From Alphaproteobacteria bacterium (GTDB lineage Bacteria; Pseudomonadota; Alphaproteobacteria; UBA8366), in contig JAOTYV010000244.1 in NCBI GenBank assembly GCA_029861675.1, forward strand, positions 1 to 7,522: 7,522 nt of DNA. Direction: 5' to 3'. The notes beneath the pieces are model-generated. The model did no database searches and was not told the DNA's origin. It saw only the letters and a list, made by a program, of their open reading frames with translations. Position numbers and translations under genes: made by a program. Shown here piece by piece: positions 1 to 5,950 of this stretch; the first letter of the stretch is position 1; every line of letters begins with the position of its first letter.

Positions 1-658
1 GCTTGATCCGTTCGACCCGCTCCTGCTGATCGGGCGTATTGGTCGGGATCGATCCGATCATGCGGCTCCAGGCAAACGGCGTGATGCAGTTCGAGCGCAC
101 GCGGTAGCGCGCCATGTCGAGCGCGATCGACCGGGACAGCCCCATGATGCCGAGCTTGGCGGCGGAATAGTTCGCCTGTCCCACATTGCCGACAAGACCG
201 GATGTCGACGTCATGTGGACGAAGCAGCCCGAACTCTGCTTGCGGAAATGCGGCGCGGCGGCACGGCTGGTGTAGTAGCTACCGTTGAGATGGACGTCGA
301 TGACCGCATGCCAGTCCGCATCCTCCATCTTGTGAAAGATGCCGTCGCGCAGGATGCCCGCATTGTTCACCACCGCATCGATCCGCCCGAAACTGTCGAG
401 CGCGGCCTGAATGATATGGCCGGCACTCTTCGGGTCCGAAACGCTGTCGGTGCTGGCGACCGCTTCGCCGCCGGCGCTGCGGATCTCCTCGACGACGTCC
501 TGCGCCGGTCCGGTATCCTCGCCCTGGCCATCGACCGATCCGCCGAGATCGTTGACCACCACCTTGGCGCCATGCTCCGCCATCAGCTTCGCGAAACCGC
601 GGCCGATGCCCCGCCCCGCGCCGGTGACGACGATGACCTTACCTTCTACCATTCCCAT
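1..658 (-). CDS. Short-chain dehydrogenase/reductase, MFE-2/HSD17B4-like (3' end off window)
   Basis: NAD(P)-dependent oxidoreductase of the classical SDR superfamily, expected to be cytoplasmic and to interconvert a hydroxyl and a keto group. The visible 219 codons cover most of the Rossmann domain: TGAGRGIG nucleotide-binding glycine motif at residues 12-19, NDLGG at 36-40 (the Asp at this place usually favours NAD(H)), NNAGILRD from 98, and the catalytic Ser151, Tyr164 and Lys168 in a YSAAK context. NDLGG, NNAGILRD and the stretch GNxGQANYSAAKLG resemble the (3R)-hydroxyacyl-CoA dehydrogenase domain of peroxisomal multifunctional enzyme type 2 and its bacterial relatives, so a hydroxyacyl-CoA or similar substrate is plausible but unproven. 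Start at 658 is chosen because GGGGAG (667-672) lies 8 nt upstream; a second Met two codons later is less well spaced. The C-terminus, including any extra domain, is outside the window. It follows the two dioxygenase genes in the same direction after 160 bp, probably with its own promoter. Confidence 0.93.
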   Translation of the reverse strand, partial: MGMVEGKVIVVTGAGRGIGRGFAKLMAEHGAKVVVNDLGGSVDGQGEDTGPAQDVVEEIRSAGGEAVASTDSVSDPKSAGHIIQAALDSFGRIDAVVNNAGILRDGIFHKMEDADWHAVIDVHLNGSYYTSRAAAPHFRKQSSGCFVHMTSTSGLVGNVGQANYSAAKLGIMGLSRSIALDMARYRVRSNCITPFAWSRMIGSIPTNTPDQQERVERIK

Positions 659-697
659 GTTTCTCACTCCCCGTCTCAGGATGTTTCGTTAAGCCGC

Positions 698-714
698 TTT
701 TTACTACGTAAAAA
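698..714. promoter_or_regulatory. Candidate operator: 7-bp inverted repeat upstream of the SDR gene
   Basis: A perfect inverted repeat, TTTTTAC (698-704) and GTAAAAA (708-714), with a 3-bp centre, stands in an AT-rich patch inside an otherwise GC-rich region. It begins 39 bp before the SDR start codon. Its size and symmetry suit a dimeric repressor site; I cannot name the regulator and none is encoded in the window. It could also be a chance AT-rich patch within a promoter. Confidence 0.45.
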
Positions 715-720
715 ATTATC
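715..720 (-). promoter_or_regulatory. Possible -10 element of the SDR promoter
   Basis: On the minus strand GATAAT (five of six bases of TATAAT) lies directly beside the inverted repeat at 698-714 and would place transcription initiation within that repeat. No convincing -35 box is seen 16-18 bp further upstream, so the promoter call is weak. The rest of the 160-bp spacer (659-818) holds a 10-bp palindrome at 794-803 and no coding signal. Confidence 0.3.
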
Positions 721-818
721 TTCTATTGCTCTCATAACGCCGCGCGACGCCGCCTGCGGAGCACGTTCGCGTCATCATTCAAAATGTGCCGAAAGTCGCG
801 ACTGTTCCGCCCGCCTCT

Positions 819-1718
819 TCAGTATGGCGCCGTACCGCGCACCACGGTACGGTGCAGAACGCGGCGATGGGCATCCATGTCGTAATCCTTCACCCCGCGG
901 TGCACCAGACAGCGATTGTCCCACATGACGAAATCGCCGGCCCGCCAGCTATGCGAATAGACGTATTCCGGCTTCGTGGCGTAGTCGATTAACTCCTCAA
1001 GCAACGCCCGGCCCTCCGCCTCCGGCATTCCCACCACGTGCGATGTGTGAATACCGATATACAGCAGCTTCCGGCCCGTGTCCGGGTGGGTGCGGATCAA
1101 CGGATGTGTCACCGGCGGCCGCTCGCGCTTCTCCGCTTCCGTGGGCGGCTCGTGGCCGGTGTTACGGCGGTTCGCCTCCCAGCTATGCACCACTTGGAGG
1201 CCGGCCAATTCGCGGCGCCGCGCTTCCGGCAGCGCCGCATAGGACAGATACATGTTGCAGAATTGGGTACCACCGCCTTCGGGCGGCAGTTCCTTGGCGT
1301 GCAGCAGGGTCATCAGCGACGGCACCGCGTGATACGACTTGTCCGTGTGCCAGTAGTAGTTGCCGCTGGTATAGGGACGGCTTGTCGGATTGCCGTCCGC
1401 ATCCAGGTTCGAAATGATGTGCATTTTCGGCACTGCCTTGCCGGAGAAATCACGCACCACATGGCCTTCGATCTCGCCGAAATTCTGGGTGAAGGCGAGT
1501 TGCTCGTCCCCGCTCACATCCTGATCGCGAAATACCAGCACATGATATTCGAGAAAGGCGTCGAGAATGGCGTCGCGGGTCGCGGCGTCGATCGGCCGGG
1601 ACAGGTCGATGCCGGTAAATTCCCCGCCCGCAACGTCGGAGATTCTGCGGACCGCAAAGGACGGTTTTACAGCGCTGGCGCTGTTCCGGGCTTCCGCGCC
1701 CGCGCCGGTTTGTTGCAT
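819..1718 (-). CDS. TauD/TfdA-family Fe(II)/2-oxoglutarate-dependent dioxygenase (downstream paralogue)
   Basis: Predicted non-heme iron oxygenase that couples oxidative decarboxylation of 2-oxoglutarate to hydroxylation, often followed by cleavage, of an organic substrate in the cytoplasm. In the 299-residue protein the facial triad is visible: His124 and Asp126 in WHTDKSY, and distal His273 in the WDNRCLVHRG motif. The RRVLHRTVVRG tail supplies Arg286 and Arg290, equivalent to the 2-oxoglutarate-binding arginines of TauD. Length fits the family (about 280-300). Start at ATG 1718 is chosen because AGGGAG lies 7 nt upstream. An in-frame ATG at 1751 and a TTG at 1781 would give 310 and 320 residues but have poor ribosome sites, the TTG falling inside a palindrome. 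The gene follows its paralogue after 94 bp, probably cotranscribed. The substrate cannot be read from sequence: TauD, TfdA, AtsK and many uncharacterised enzymes share this fold. Confidence 0.93.
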   Translation of the reverse strand: MQQTGAGAEARNSASAVKPSFAVRRISDVAGGEFTGIDLSRPIDAATRDAILDAFLEYHVLVFRDQDVSGDEQLAFTQNFGEIEGHVVRDFSGKAVPKMHIISNLDADGNPTSRPYTSGNYYWHTDKSYHAVPSLMTLLHAKELPPEGGGTQFCNMYLSYAALPEARRRELAGLQVVHSWEANRRNTGHEPPTEAEKRERPPVTHPLIRTHPDTGRKLLYIGIHTSHVVGMPEAEGRALLEELIDYATKPEYVYSHSWRAGDFVMWDNRCLVHRGVKDYDMDAHRRVLHRTVVRGTAPY

Positions 1719-1725
1719 CCCGAAA

Positions 1726-1731
1726 CTCCCT
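1726..1731 (-). promoter_or_regulatory. Shine-Dalgarno site deciding the start of the downstream dioxygenase
   Basis: AGGGAG on the minus strand lies 7 nt before ATG 1718. The alternative upstream starts lack a comparable site, so this favours the shorter 299-residue product. Confidence 0.6.
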
Positions 1732-1775
1732 GCACCGATTAACTTGGACATTTGTCCGGGCAAATCTAATCGCTT

Positions 1776-1797
1776 CCCCAATCGCGCGCAATTGGGG
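1776..1797. repeat. Near-perfect 22-bp palindrome between the two dioxygenase genes
   Basis: CCCCAAT (1776-1782) and ATTGGGG (1791-1797) flank a core whose central GCGCGC (1784-1789) is itself palindromic; only the 1783/1790 pair mismatches. It lies 15 bp beyond the stop codon of the upstream dioxygenase and about 57 bp before the preferred start of the next. In minus-strand RNA it would form a strong hairpin, but no U-tract follows, so it is not a canonical intrinsic terminator. An mRNA-processing or stabilising hairpin, an attenuator, or a protein-binding operator are all possible. Confidence 0.6.
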
Positions 1798-1812
1798 CAC
1801 GGCCAGTACCGT

Positions 1813-2691
1813 TCATACCGGCGCGGAACCCCGGATGACCGTCCGGTGCAACACCCGGCGATGCCGGTTCAAATCGAAATCCGCGGTCGCCCGGTGCAGC
1901 AGGCTGCGGTTGTCCCACATGATCAGATCGCCGGGCTGCCACCGATGGCGATACACCACCGGATCCTGGGTCGCCTGCTCCTGCAAGTTCGCCAAAAAAG
2001 CGCGCCCTTCGGCGAAGGGCCGCCCCTCGATATGCGAGCTATGGTCGCCGATATAGAGCCCCTTGCGCCCGGTTTCCGGATGGGTCCGCACCAGCGGATG
2101 GACGACCGGCGGGGCGTCGCGTTTCTCCTGATCGCTCGCCGGGCGGCTGCCCGAATTGATCCGCGATTGTTCCCAGCTATGGACGACCCGTATTCCGGCA
2201 TATTCGGCTTGCCGGTCCGGCGGCAAGGCATCATAGGCCGCCTGCATGTCGGCGAATTGGGTCGCGCCGCCATCCGGCGGCAGCTCCACCGCATGCAGCA
2301 ACGTCGCCAGCGACGGCACCGGCAGGTAGGATTTATCCGTGTGCCAATGGAAATTGCCCTTCGCCTTCAATTTGCTGGTCGATTGTCCGTCATCGCCCAG
2401 GTTGGAAACCCGGTGCAATTCCGGGATCGCATCGCCCCGGAACTCGTGGTTGATGTGCGATTCCAGCGGCCCGAACCGTTCGCTAAACGCCACCAACTGC
2501 TCGACCGTGAGGTGCTGGTCGCGAAAACACAACACGTGATACTTCAGGAAGGCCTCCCGGATGGCATCCCGCAGCGAATCGTCAATCGGCCGTGACAGGT
2601 CGAGGCCGCGGATTTCCGCCGCCATGACCGCCGACAGCGGAGACAGCTTGAAGGGCCAGTGATCGGTATCGACGTGACGCGTCTGGGGCAT
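1813..2691 (-). CDS. TauD/TfdA-family Fe(II)/2-oxoglutarate-dependent dioxygenase (upstream paralogue)
   Basis: Second predicted 2-oxoglutarate-dependent oxygenase, 292 residues and first gene of the minus-strand run. Iron ligands His117 and Asp119 lie in WHTDKSY and His266 in WDNRSLLHR; Arg279 and Arg283 in RRVLHRTVIRG are the expected 2-oxoglutarate carboxylate contacts. The N-terminal GLDLSRPIDD and KYHVLCFRDQ segments are typical of the family. By hand alignment from the HTD motif to the C-terminal RG-AP segment, about 107 of 174 residues match the neighbouring dioxygenase, so the two are tandem paralogues with intact active sites; differences cluster between the motifs and may reflect different substrates or stereochemistry. 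ATG 2691 is chosen because GGAG lies 7 nt upstream (2699-2702). The open frame continues 51 codons further but that part is Arg/Ala/Gly-rich and resembles noncoding spacer. Transcription probably starts in the divergent spacer shared with the deaminase gene. Confidence 0.93.
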   Translation of the reverse strand: MPQTRHVDTDHWPFKLSPLSAVMAAEIRGLDLSRPIDDSLRDAIREAFLKYHVLCFRDQHLTVEQLVAFSERFGPLESHINHEFRGDAIPELHRVSNLGDDGQSTSKLKAKGNFHWHTDKSYLPVPSLATLLHAVELPPDGGATQFADMQAAYDALPPDRQAEYAGIRVVHSWEQSRINSGSRPASDQEKRDAPPVVHPLVRTHPETGRKGLYIGDHSSHIEGRPFAEGRAFLANLQEQATQDPVVYRHRWQPGDLIMWDNRSLLHRATADFDLNRHRRVLHRTVIRGSAPV

Positions 2692-2863
2692 CGCCTTTCT
2701 CCATTGGCCTATCTCCACCCAACCTAAAGCGCCGGCCCGCGCGGGTAAACCGGTTGGGTTCCGCCACCGCGCCGCGGACGCGATTCGTCTTGGCCAACCC
2801 GATACGGCGAGGTAGGCTTTCGGTGATCGCCCCTGTCGCTGCACCGAAAATCGGAGCCGGAAT
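2692..2863. promoter_or_regulatory. Divergent intergenic region between dioxygenase and deaminase genes
   Basis: This 172-bp spacer must carry promoters for both directions. No convincing sigma-70 -35/-10 pair is seen. It contains ACCCAACC (2717-2724) and its inverted copy GGTTGGGT (2752-2759), with the palindrome CCCGCGCGGG (2736-2745) nested between them, and a further CCAACCC at 2794-2800. These could be regulator half-sites or a leader hairpin on the dioxygenase transcript. A GGAG at 2853-2856 serves as ribosome site for the deaminase gene. Confidence 0.45.
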
Positions 2864-3301
2864 ATGACGGAACACGATCAATTCATGCACATGGCGCTCG
2901 AGGCCGCCCGTGTCGGGGCGGCCCAGGGTAACCGCCCGGTCGGGTCGGTCATCATGCGTGACGGCGCGGTCATTTCCACCGGGTACAACACGGTGATCAG
3001 TGAGGGCGACCCGACCAATCATGCCGAAACGGTCGCGATCCGCGCCGCCTGCCGCGATCTTGATACGCTCGAACTGCCGGGCGCGACGCTCTACACCACG
3101 ATGGAACCCTGCCCGATGTGCCTGTGGGCCATCAGCATCGCCCGGATCGACCGGCTGGTGCTCGGCGCGCGGCATGCCGCCTTTCCTCCGCCCGACTACG
3201 GGGAGTATTCGGTCGAGCGATTGCTCGATCTCTCCGGCCGCAAACTCGATTTGGTAACCGGCGTGTTGACCGACGCCTGCGAGGCCATGCGCCGCGGCTG
3301 A
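2864..3301 (+). CDS. Zinc-dependent nucleoside/nucleobase deaminase (CMP/dCMP deaminase superfamily)
   Basis: Predicted cytoplasmic hydrolytic deaminase of 145 residues, a full-length single domain of the cytidine-deaminase fold. The zinc site is complete: His53 and catalytic Glu55 in the HAE motif, and Cys83 and Cys86 in PCPMC. The segment DPTNHAETVAIRAAC followed by LYTTMEPCPMC resembles TadA/guanine deaminase-type proteins (GuaD, fungal-type cytosine deaminase) more than classical Cdd, so a free base or a small aminated heterocycle is the likeliest substrate. tRNA-adenosine deaminase activity is possible but less likely, because tadA is normally a housekeeping gene outside such clusters. 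GGAG 7 nt upstream supports the ATG. It is divergent from the dioxygenase pair and is followed by a 114-bp spacer. Its link to neighbouring enzymes is unknown: it could remove an amino group from a pathway intermediate or belong to nucleobase salvage. Confidence 0.92.
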   Translation: MTEHDQFMHMALEAARVGAAQGNRPVGSVIMRDGAVISTGYNTVISEGDPTNHAETVAIRAACRDLDTLELPGATLYTTMEPCPMCLWAISIARIDRLVLGARHAAFPPPDYGEYSVERLLDLSGRKLDLVTGVLTDACEAMRRG

Positions 3302-3319
3302 ACCCGGTGCGGGCGTCCA

Positions 3320-3350
3320 CACCGCTAGACAATAATACTCAATTGCGGTG
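3320..3350. repeat. Inverted repeat in the spacer upstream of the binding-fold protein gene
   Basis: CACCGC (3320-3325) and GCGGTG (3345-3350) flank a 19-bp AT-rich centre. The spacer from 3302 to 3415 contains no gene. The repeat lies about 65 bp upstream of the next start codon, where an operator could sit. Six-base arms in GC-rich DNA are short enough to arise by chance. Confidence 0.3.
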
Positions 3351-3415
3351 GAGTGAGACTGCTTCGGCGCGACGCCCATTTCGATCGACCACAACTTGAA
3401 ATTAGGAATGCCACG

Positions 3416-4282
3416 ATGTCGGAATTAAAGGTCGTGAGGATCGCTCCCAATAATCAGGTTTTCGACCTTCCAGTGATTGTTGGGATCGAGGAGGGCTTGT
3501 TTGCGGACGCTGGCCTCGATGTCGACTTCATCGCCACTCATGAGGATCGTGAGAAGGACAGCGCCGAAAAGCCTGTTCTCTCCCGTCTCAAGGAAAATCT
3601 ATTCGAACGCGGCGCGGCCGACAGTTACAATGTCTGCGAATGGGCAAGCATCGACCGCCTCGAGCGCGGCGAACGAGGCGGCAACATCGCGGCACTGCGT
3701 GCGTCGGTGGCGGCGCAGGCAATCCTGACATTCGATGACACGCTGCAGACTCCGCGCGATATGTCGGACATTCCCGTCGTCGTCCAGATGTCCACCGGTT
3801 CGCATTTTACGACACTTCAAATGCTTGAGAGCGCGGTCGGTTTGGCCCATGTCAATCTCCAGGCTGGGGGGTTGCCGCAAACCCGATATGCCGGGCTCAA
3901 GGACGGGACATACCGCGCGGTGACGGTTATGGAGCCTTTCATCAGCCTTGGCCTCAAGGATGGAGCACACATTATCGCAACCAGTTTCTATCGTGGCGGC
4001 GAGGTGGTGGGCGCCGATTTTACGCCGGAGCAGCGCAAAGCGTATTACGATGCCGAGAACAAGGCCGTCGATATGATCAATGCCGATTTCTACAAATACG
4101 CCCATCACGTGGCCGCTCATGCCAAGGGCGCGCTGAAACCCAATGAACTCTCGCGCGCCTTCGTGCGCTACAAGCATGTCGACTACTATGATCCGACGCT
4201 GTTCACTCAGACCTACGATTGGATGAAGGCGCGGGGAATCACCGAAGGCGAGACCCGGCACGACACACTCGTTTCCAGCTAA
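3416..4282 (+). CDS. NMT1/THI5-like periplasmic-binding-fold protein without signal peptide
   Basis: A 288-residue protein of the type II periplasmic-binding fold, NMT1/THI5-like/SsuA branch. Supporting segments are the opening beta strand KVVRIAPNN, then VGIEEGLFADAGLDVDF (residues 22-38, the typical 'becomes ligand-binding lobe' signature), the GSHFTTLQMLESAVGL hinge region from 128 and the VTVMEPFISLGL element from 169. Family members are usually lipoproteins or exported solute receptors of ABC importers for sulfonates, nitrate or pyrimidine precursors. This one begins directly at the first beta strand, with no hydrophobic leader or lipobox, and no permease or ATPase gene lies nearby. It is therefore likely cytoplasmic and may be an enzyme or sensor. 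Eukaryotic THI5 is such an enzyme, but the Cys-rich THI5 iron motif is absent: Cys74 is the only cysteine. ATG 3416 has AGGA 8 nt upstream; 21 earlier in-frame codons look noncoding. It appears to form an operon with the methyltransferase that follows. The function is unknown. Confidence 0.85.
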   Translation: MSELKVVRIAPNNQVFDLPVIVGIEEGLFADAGLDVDFIATHEDREKDSAEKPVLSRLKENLFERGAADSYNVCEWASIDRLERGERGGNIAALRASVAAQAILTFDDTLQTPRDMSDIPVVVQMSTGSHFTTLQMLESAVGLAHVNLQAGGLPQTRYAGLKDGTYRAVTVMEPFISLGLKDGAHIIATSFYRGGEVVGADFTPEQRKAYYDAENKAVDMINADFYKYAHHVAAHAKGALKPNELSRAFVRYKHVDYYDPTLFTQTYDWMKARGITEGETRHDTLVSS

Positions 4283-5118
4283 GGCGTGGCCAAATCCGCA
4301 CGGCAAAAGACTACCCGATCAAAACATCGACAGATGAATTTGCGCGGCTCGGCATGCAGTCGGATTTGTTCCGTAGCGATGCGGTCTTCATGCTTGATCG
4401 CATCGGCGTTGAGCCCGGATGGCGCTGCCTCGACCTGTGCTGCGGAATCGGCGGAATCACCGATCTGTTGAGTAGGCGGGTTGGTCTCGCGGGTTCGGTG
4501 ATCGGTGCGGACGCAGATCCGGACAAGCTTGCCTTCGCCGATGATTGGGCGGTCGTCAACGACTTTGGCAACGTCCATTTCGTGCAATCGGATGCCTTTG
4601 CAACGCCGTTCGCCGCCGGTTCGTTCGATCTTGTCCATTGCCGGTTTGCGCTCAGCGTCATTCCGAATGGTCTCGGGATTTTGGACCACATGCTGACACT
4701 GGTGCGGCCGGGCGGGATCGTCTTCGTCGAGGAAGTCAACATACAGACCATGGAGTGCGTGCCTCCTGCCGCCGACTGGGATCAGGCGTTGGCGTTGATA
4801 AACGAGACTTTCGTTCGGATCGGCGCGAACGTTCGCATGGGCCCCCAATTACATGGCGTGTTCTTGGCGGCGGGACTCGCAGATATATACGTTCGGCCGT
4901 GCTTGCATGCCCTCAAAGCTGGCGATCCAATGTCGATGCATCTGCCGAGCACCGCCGCAGCCATGCGAGACACCATCCTTTCCCTAAACTTGATAAAGGC
5001 GGACGAACTGGACGCGTTGATCGAGCGTCTACGCGCGCATCTGTCAAAGCCCGATACCCTGACGTTATCTTTTTGCATGGTCCAGGTGATGGGAAAGATG
5101 CCCGAAAATGTCCGATGA
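4219..5118 (+). CDS. Class I SAM-dependent methyltransferase (N-terminus unresolved)
   Basis: Predicted SAM-dependent methyltransferase with the Rossmann-like UbiE/Methyltransf_11 or _25 fold. In 299-residue numbering, motif I is LDLCCGIGG (71-79), the acidic post-I segment is VIGADAD (94-100), QSDA (123-126) should contact the adenine, SFDLVHCRFAL (135-145) is motif IV and RPGGIVFVEEVN (163-174) motif V/VI. The C-terminal 120 residues are less conserved and probably form the substrate cap; the acceptor is unknown. The start is doubtful. ATG 4219 lies inside the preceding gene and yields about 30 residues that look like out-of-frame translation. ATG 4354 would lose DYPIKTSTDEFARLG, which resembles the usual N-terminal helix of this family. 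GTG 4286, 3 nt after the upstream stop, is one frame off. None has a good ribosome site. The frame between 4303 and 5118 is secure. Coupled translation with the binding-fold gene is likely. Confidence 0.82.
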   Translation: MDEGAGNHRRRDPARHTRFQLRRGQIRTAKDYPIKTSTDEFARLGMQSDLFRSDAVFMLDRIGVEPGWRCLDLCCGIGGITDLLSRRVGLAGSVIGADADPDKLAFADDWAVVNDFGNVHFVQSDAFATPFAAGSFDLVHCRFALSVIPNGLGILDHMLTLVRPGGIVFVEEVNIQTMECVPPAADWDQALALINETFVRIGANVRMGPQLHGVFLAAGLADIYVRPCLHALKAGDPMSMHLPSTAAAMRDTILSLNLIKADELDALIERLRAHLSKPDTLTLSFCMVQVMGKMPENVR

Positions 5119-5224
5119 CCCGGCGTCCTGACCGACGGTCGCGAAATCGGTTACCGTGATATCGGTATCGGCTCTCATCGGCGTAGTCGATTATCTAAAT
5201 TCGAACTTGATTGGAGCGACCCAA
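5119..5224. other. Spacer upstream of the RraA-family gene
   Basis: This 106-bp spacer has no clear terminator or promoter. A GGAG at 5213-5216, 8 nt before ATG 5225, decides the RraA start over an ATG at 5156 that lacks such a site. The 23 codons between these two starts look noncoding. Confidence 0.4.
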
Positions 5225-5950
5225 ATGAACACAACGGATCTCTCCGCGGAAACGCGCGAGAAACTCAAGAAGGTCAGCACGGCGACCCTCACCACGGCGC
5301 TCTTCAAACAGGGCCTGAAAAATCAATTTATTCAGGATGTCCGGCCGGTCGCTCCGAAAGCCGAAAACATGGTCGGCCAAGCCTATACTCTGCGGTACAT
5401 CCCGGCGCGCGAGGATTTGAACCCGATCAGCGTGTTCCAGGACCCGGCGCATCCGCAGCGCGTCGCCGTCGAAGCGTGCCCACCCGGCCACGTGATGGTG
5501 ATCGACAGCCGCAAGGACCCGCGCGCGGCATCGGCCGGATCGATCCTGGTGACGCGGATGATGAAGCGGGGCGTCGCCGGCGTCGTCACCGATGGCGGCT
5601 TCCGCGATGCGCCCGAGATCGGCAGGCTCGATATGCCCTGCTACCACAACCGTCCCTCGGCGCCGACCAACCTGACCCTCCATCAGGCGATTGAGCTCGA
5701 CTGCCCGATCGGATGCGGCGATGTCGCGGTCTTCCCGGGTGACGTCATCGTCGGCGACCAGGAAGGCGTCGCGGTCATCCCTCTTAATATGGCCGATGAC
5801 ATCGCCCATGAAGCAACCGAGATGACTGCGTTCGAGGATTTCGTCACCGAGCAGGTCAACGCCGGGAGTTCCGTAATCGGGCTCTATCCCGCCACCACCG
5901 ACGAGACCAAAATCAAATTCGCCGAATGGCGCAAGCGCACAGGCCGATAA
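5225..5950 (+). CDS. RraA / 4-hydroxy-4-methyl-2-oxoglutarate aldolase-like family protein
   Basis: A 241-residue member of the RraA-like fold (the family often misnamed 'demethylmenaquinone methyltransferase'). The active-site signature is visible: Gly105 in AASAGSI, then Arg127-Asp128 within GGFRDAPEI, matching Arg-Asp-X2-Glu of class II metal-dependent HMG/CHA aldolases. VMVIDSRKD, GVAGVVTDGG and the VFPGDVIVGDQEGVAVIP segment are characteristic. Because these metal-binding residues are kept and E. coli RraA is shorter (about 160 residues), an aldolase or oxaloacetate-decarboxylase-like activity on a 2-oxo acid is more likely than inhibition of RNase E. Relatives of this length often sit beside IlvD/Edd-type sugar-acid dehydratases, as here, where the dehydratase follows after a broken gene; the pair could dehydrate a sugar or hydroxy acid and then process the resulting 2-oxo acid. 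That pathway role is inference. Confidence 0.92.
   Translation: MNTTDLSAETREKLKKVSTATLTTALFKQGLKNQFIQDVRPVAPKAENMVGQAYTLRYIPAREDLNPISVFQDPAHPQRVAVEACPPGHVMVIDSRKDPRAASAGSILVTRMMKRGVAGVVTDGGFRDAPEIGRLDMPCYHNRPSAPTNLTLHQAIELDCPIGCGDVAVFPGDVIVGDQEGVAVIPLNMADDIAHEATEMTAFEDFVTEQVNAGSSVIGLYPATTDETKIKFAEWRKRTGR

Noticed and set aside
794..803. Perfect 10-bp palindrome AGTCGCGACT in the spacer between dioxygenase and SDR
   Set aside because: Short and GC-rich, with no partner copy or promoter element beside it; too likely by chance to call an operator.
827..855. Hairpin at the 3' end of the downstream dioxygenase (CCGTACCG / CGGTACGG) as a terminator
   Set aside because: It lies within the conserved coding tail (RTVVRGTAP), before the stop codon, and has no U-tract. 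The symmetry is more simply a by-product of the codons used.
215..928. Plus-strand open frame over the SDR gene and spacer
   Set aside because: Antisense to the SDR, whose Rossmann and Ser-Tyr-Lys motifs are unambiguous; the frame also crosses noncoding spacer and the next gene's end.
1567..2595. Long plus-strand open frame of 342 codons opposite the dioxygenase genes
   Set aside because: It spans the antisense of both dioxygenases and their spacer, is Arg/Pro/Gln-rich and has no family motif or ribosome site. Long antisense frames are expected in GC-rich DNA.
3416..5118. ABC importer operon
   Set aside because: Only a leaderless binding-fold protein is present. The following gene is a methyltransferase, and no permease or ATPase gene is visible.
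5225..5950. Reading the RraA-like gene as the RNase E inhibitor
   Set aside because: The protein is longer than E. coli RraA and keeps the Arg-Asp-X2-Glu aldolase signature, and it sits in a catabolic setting.
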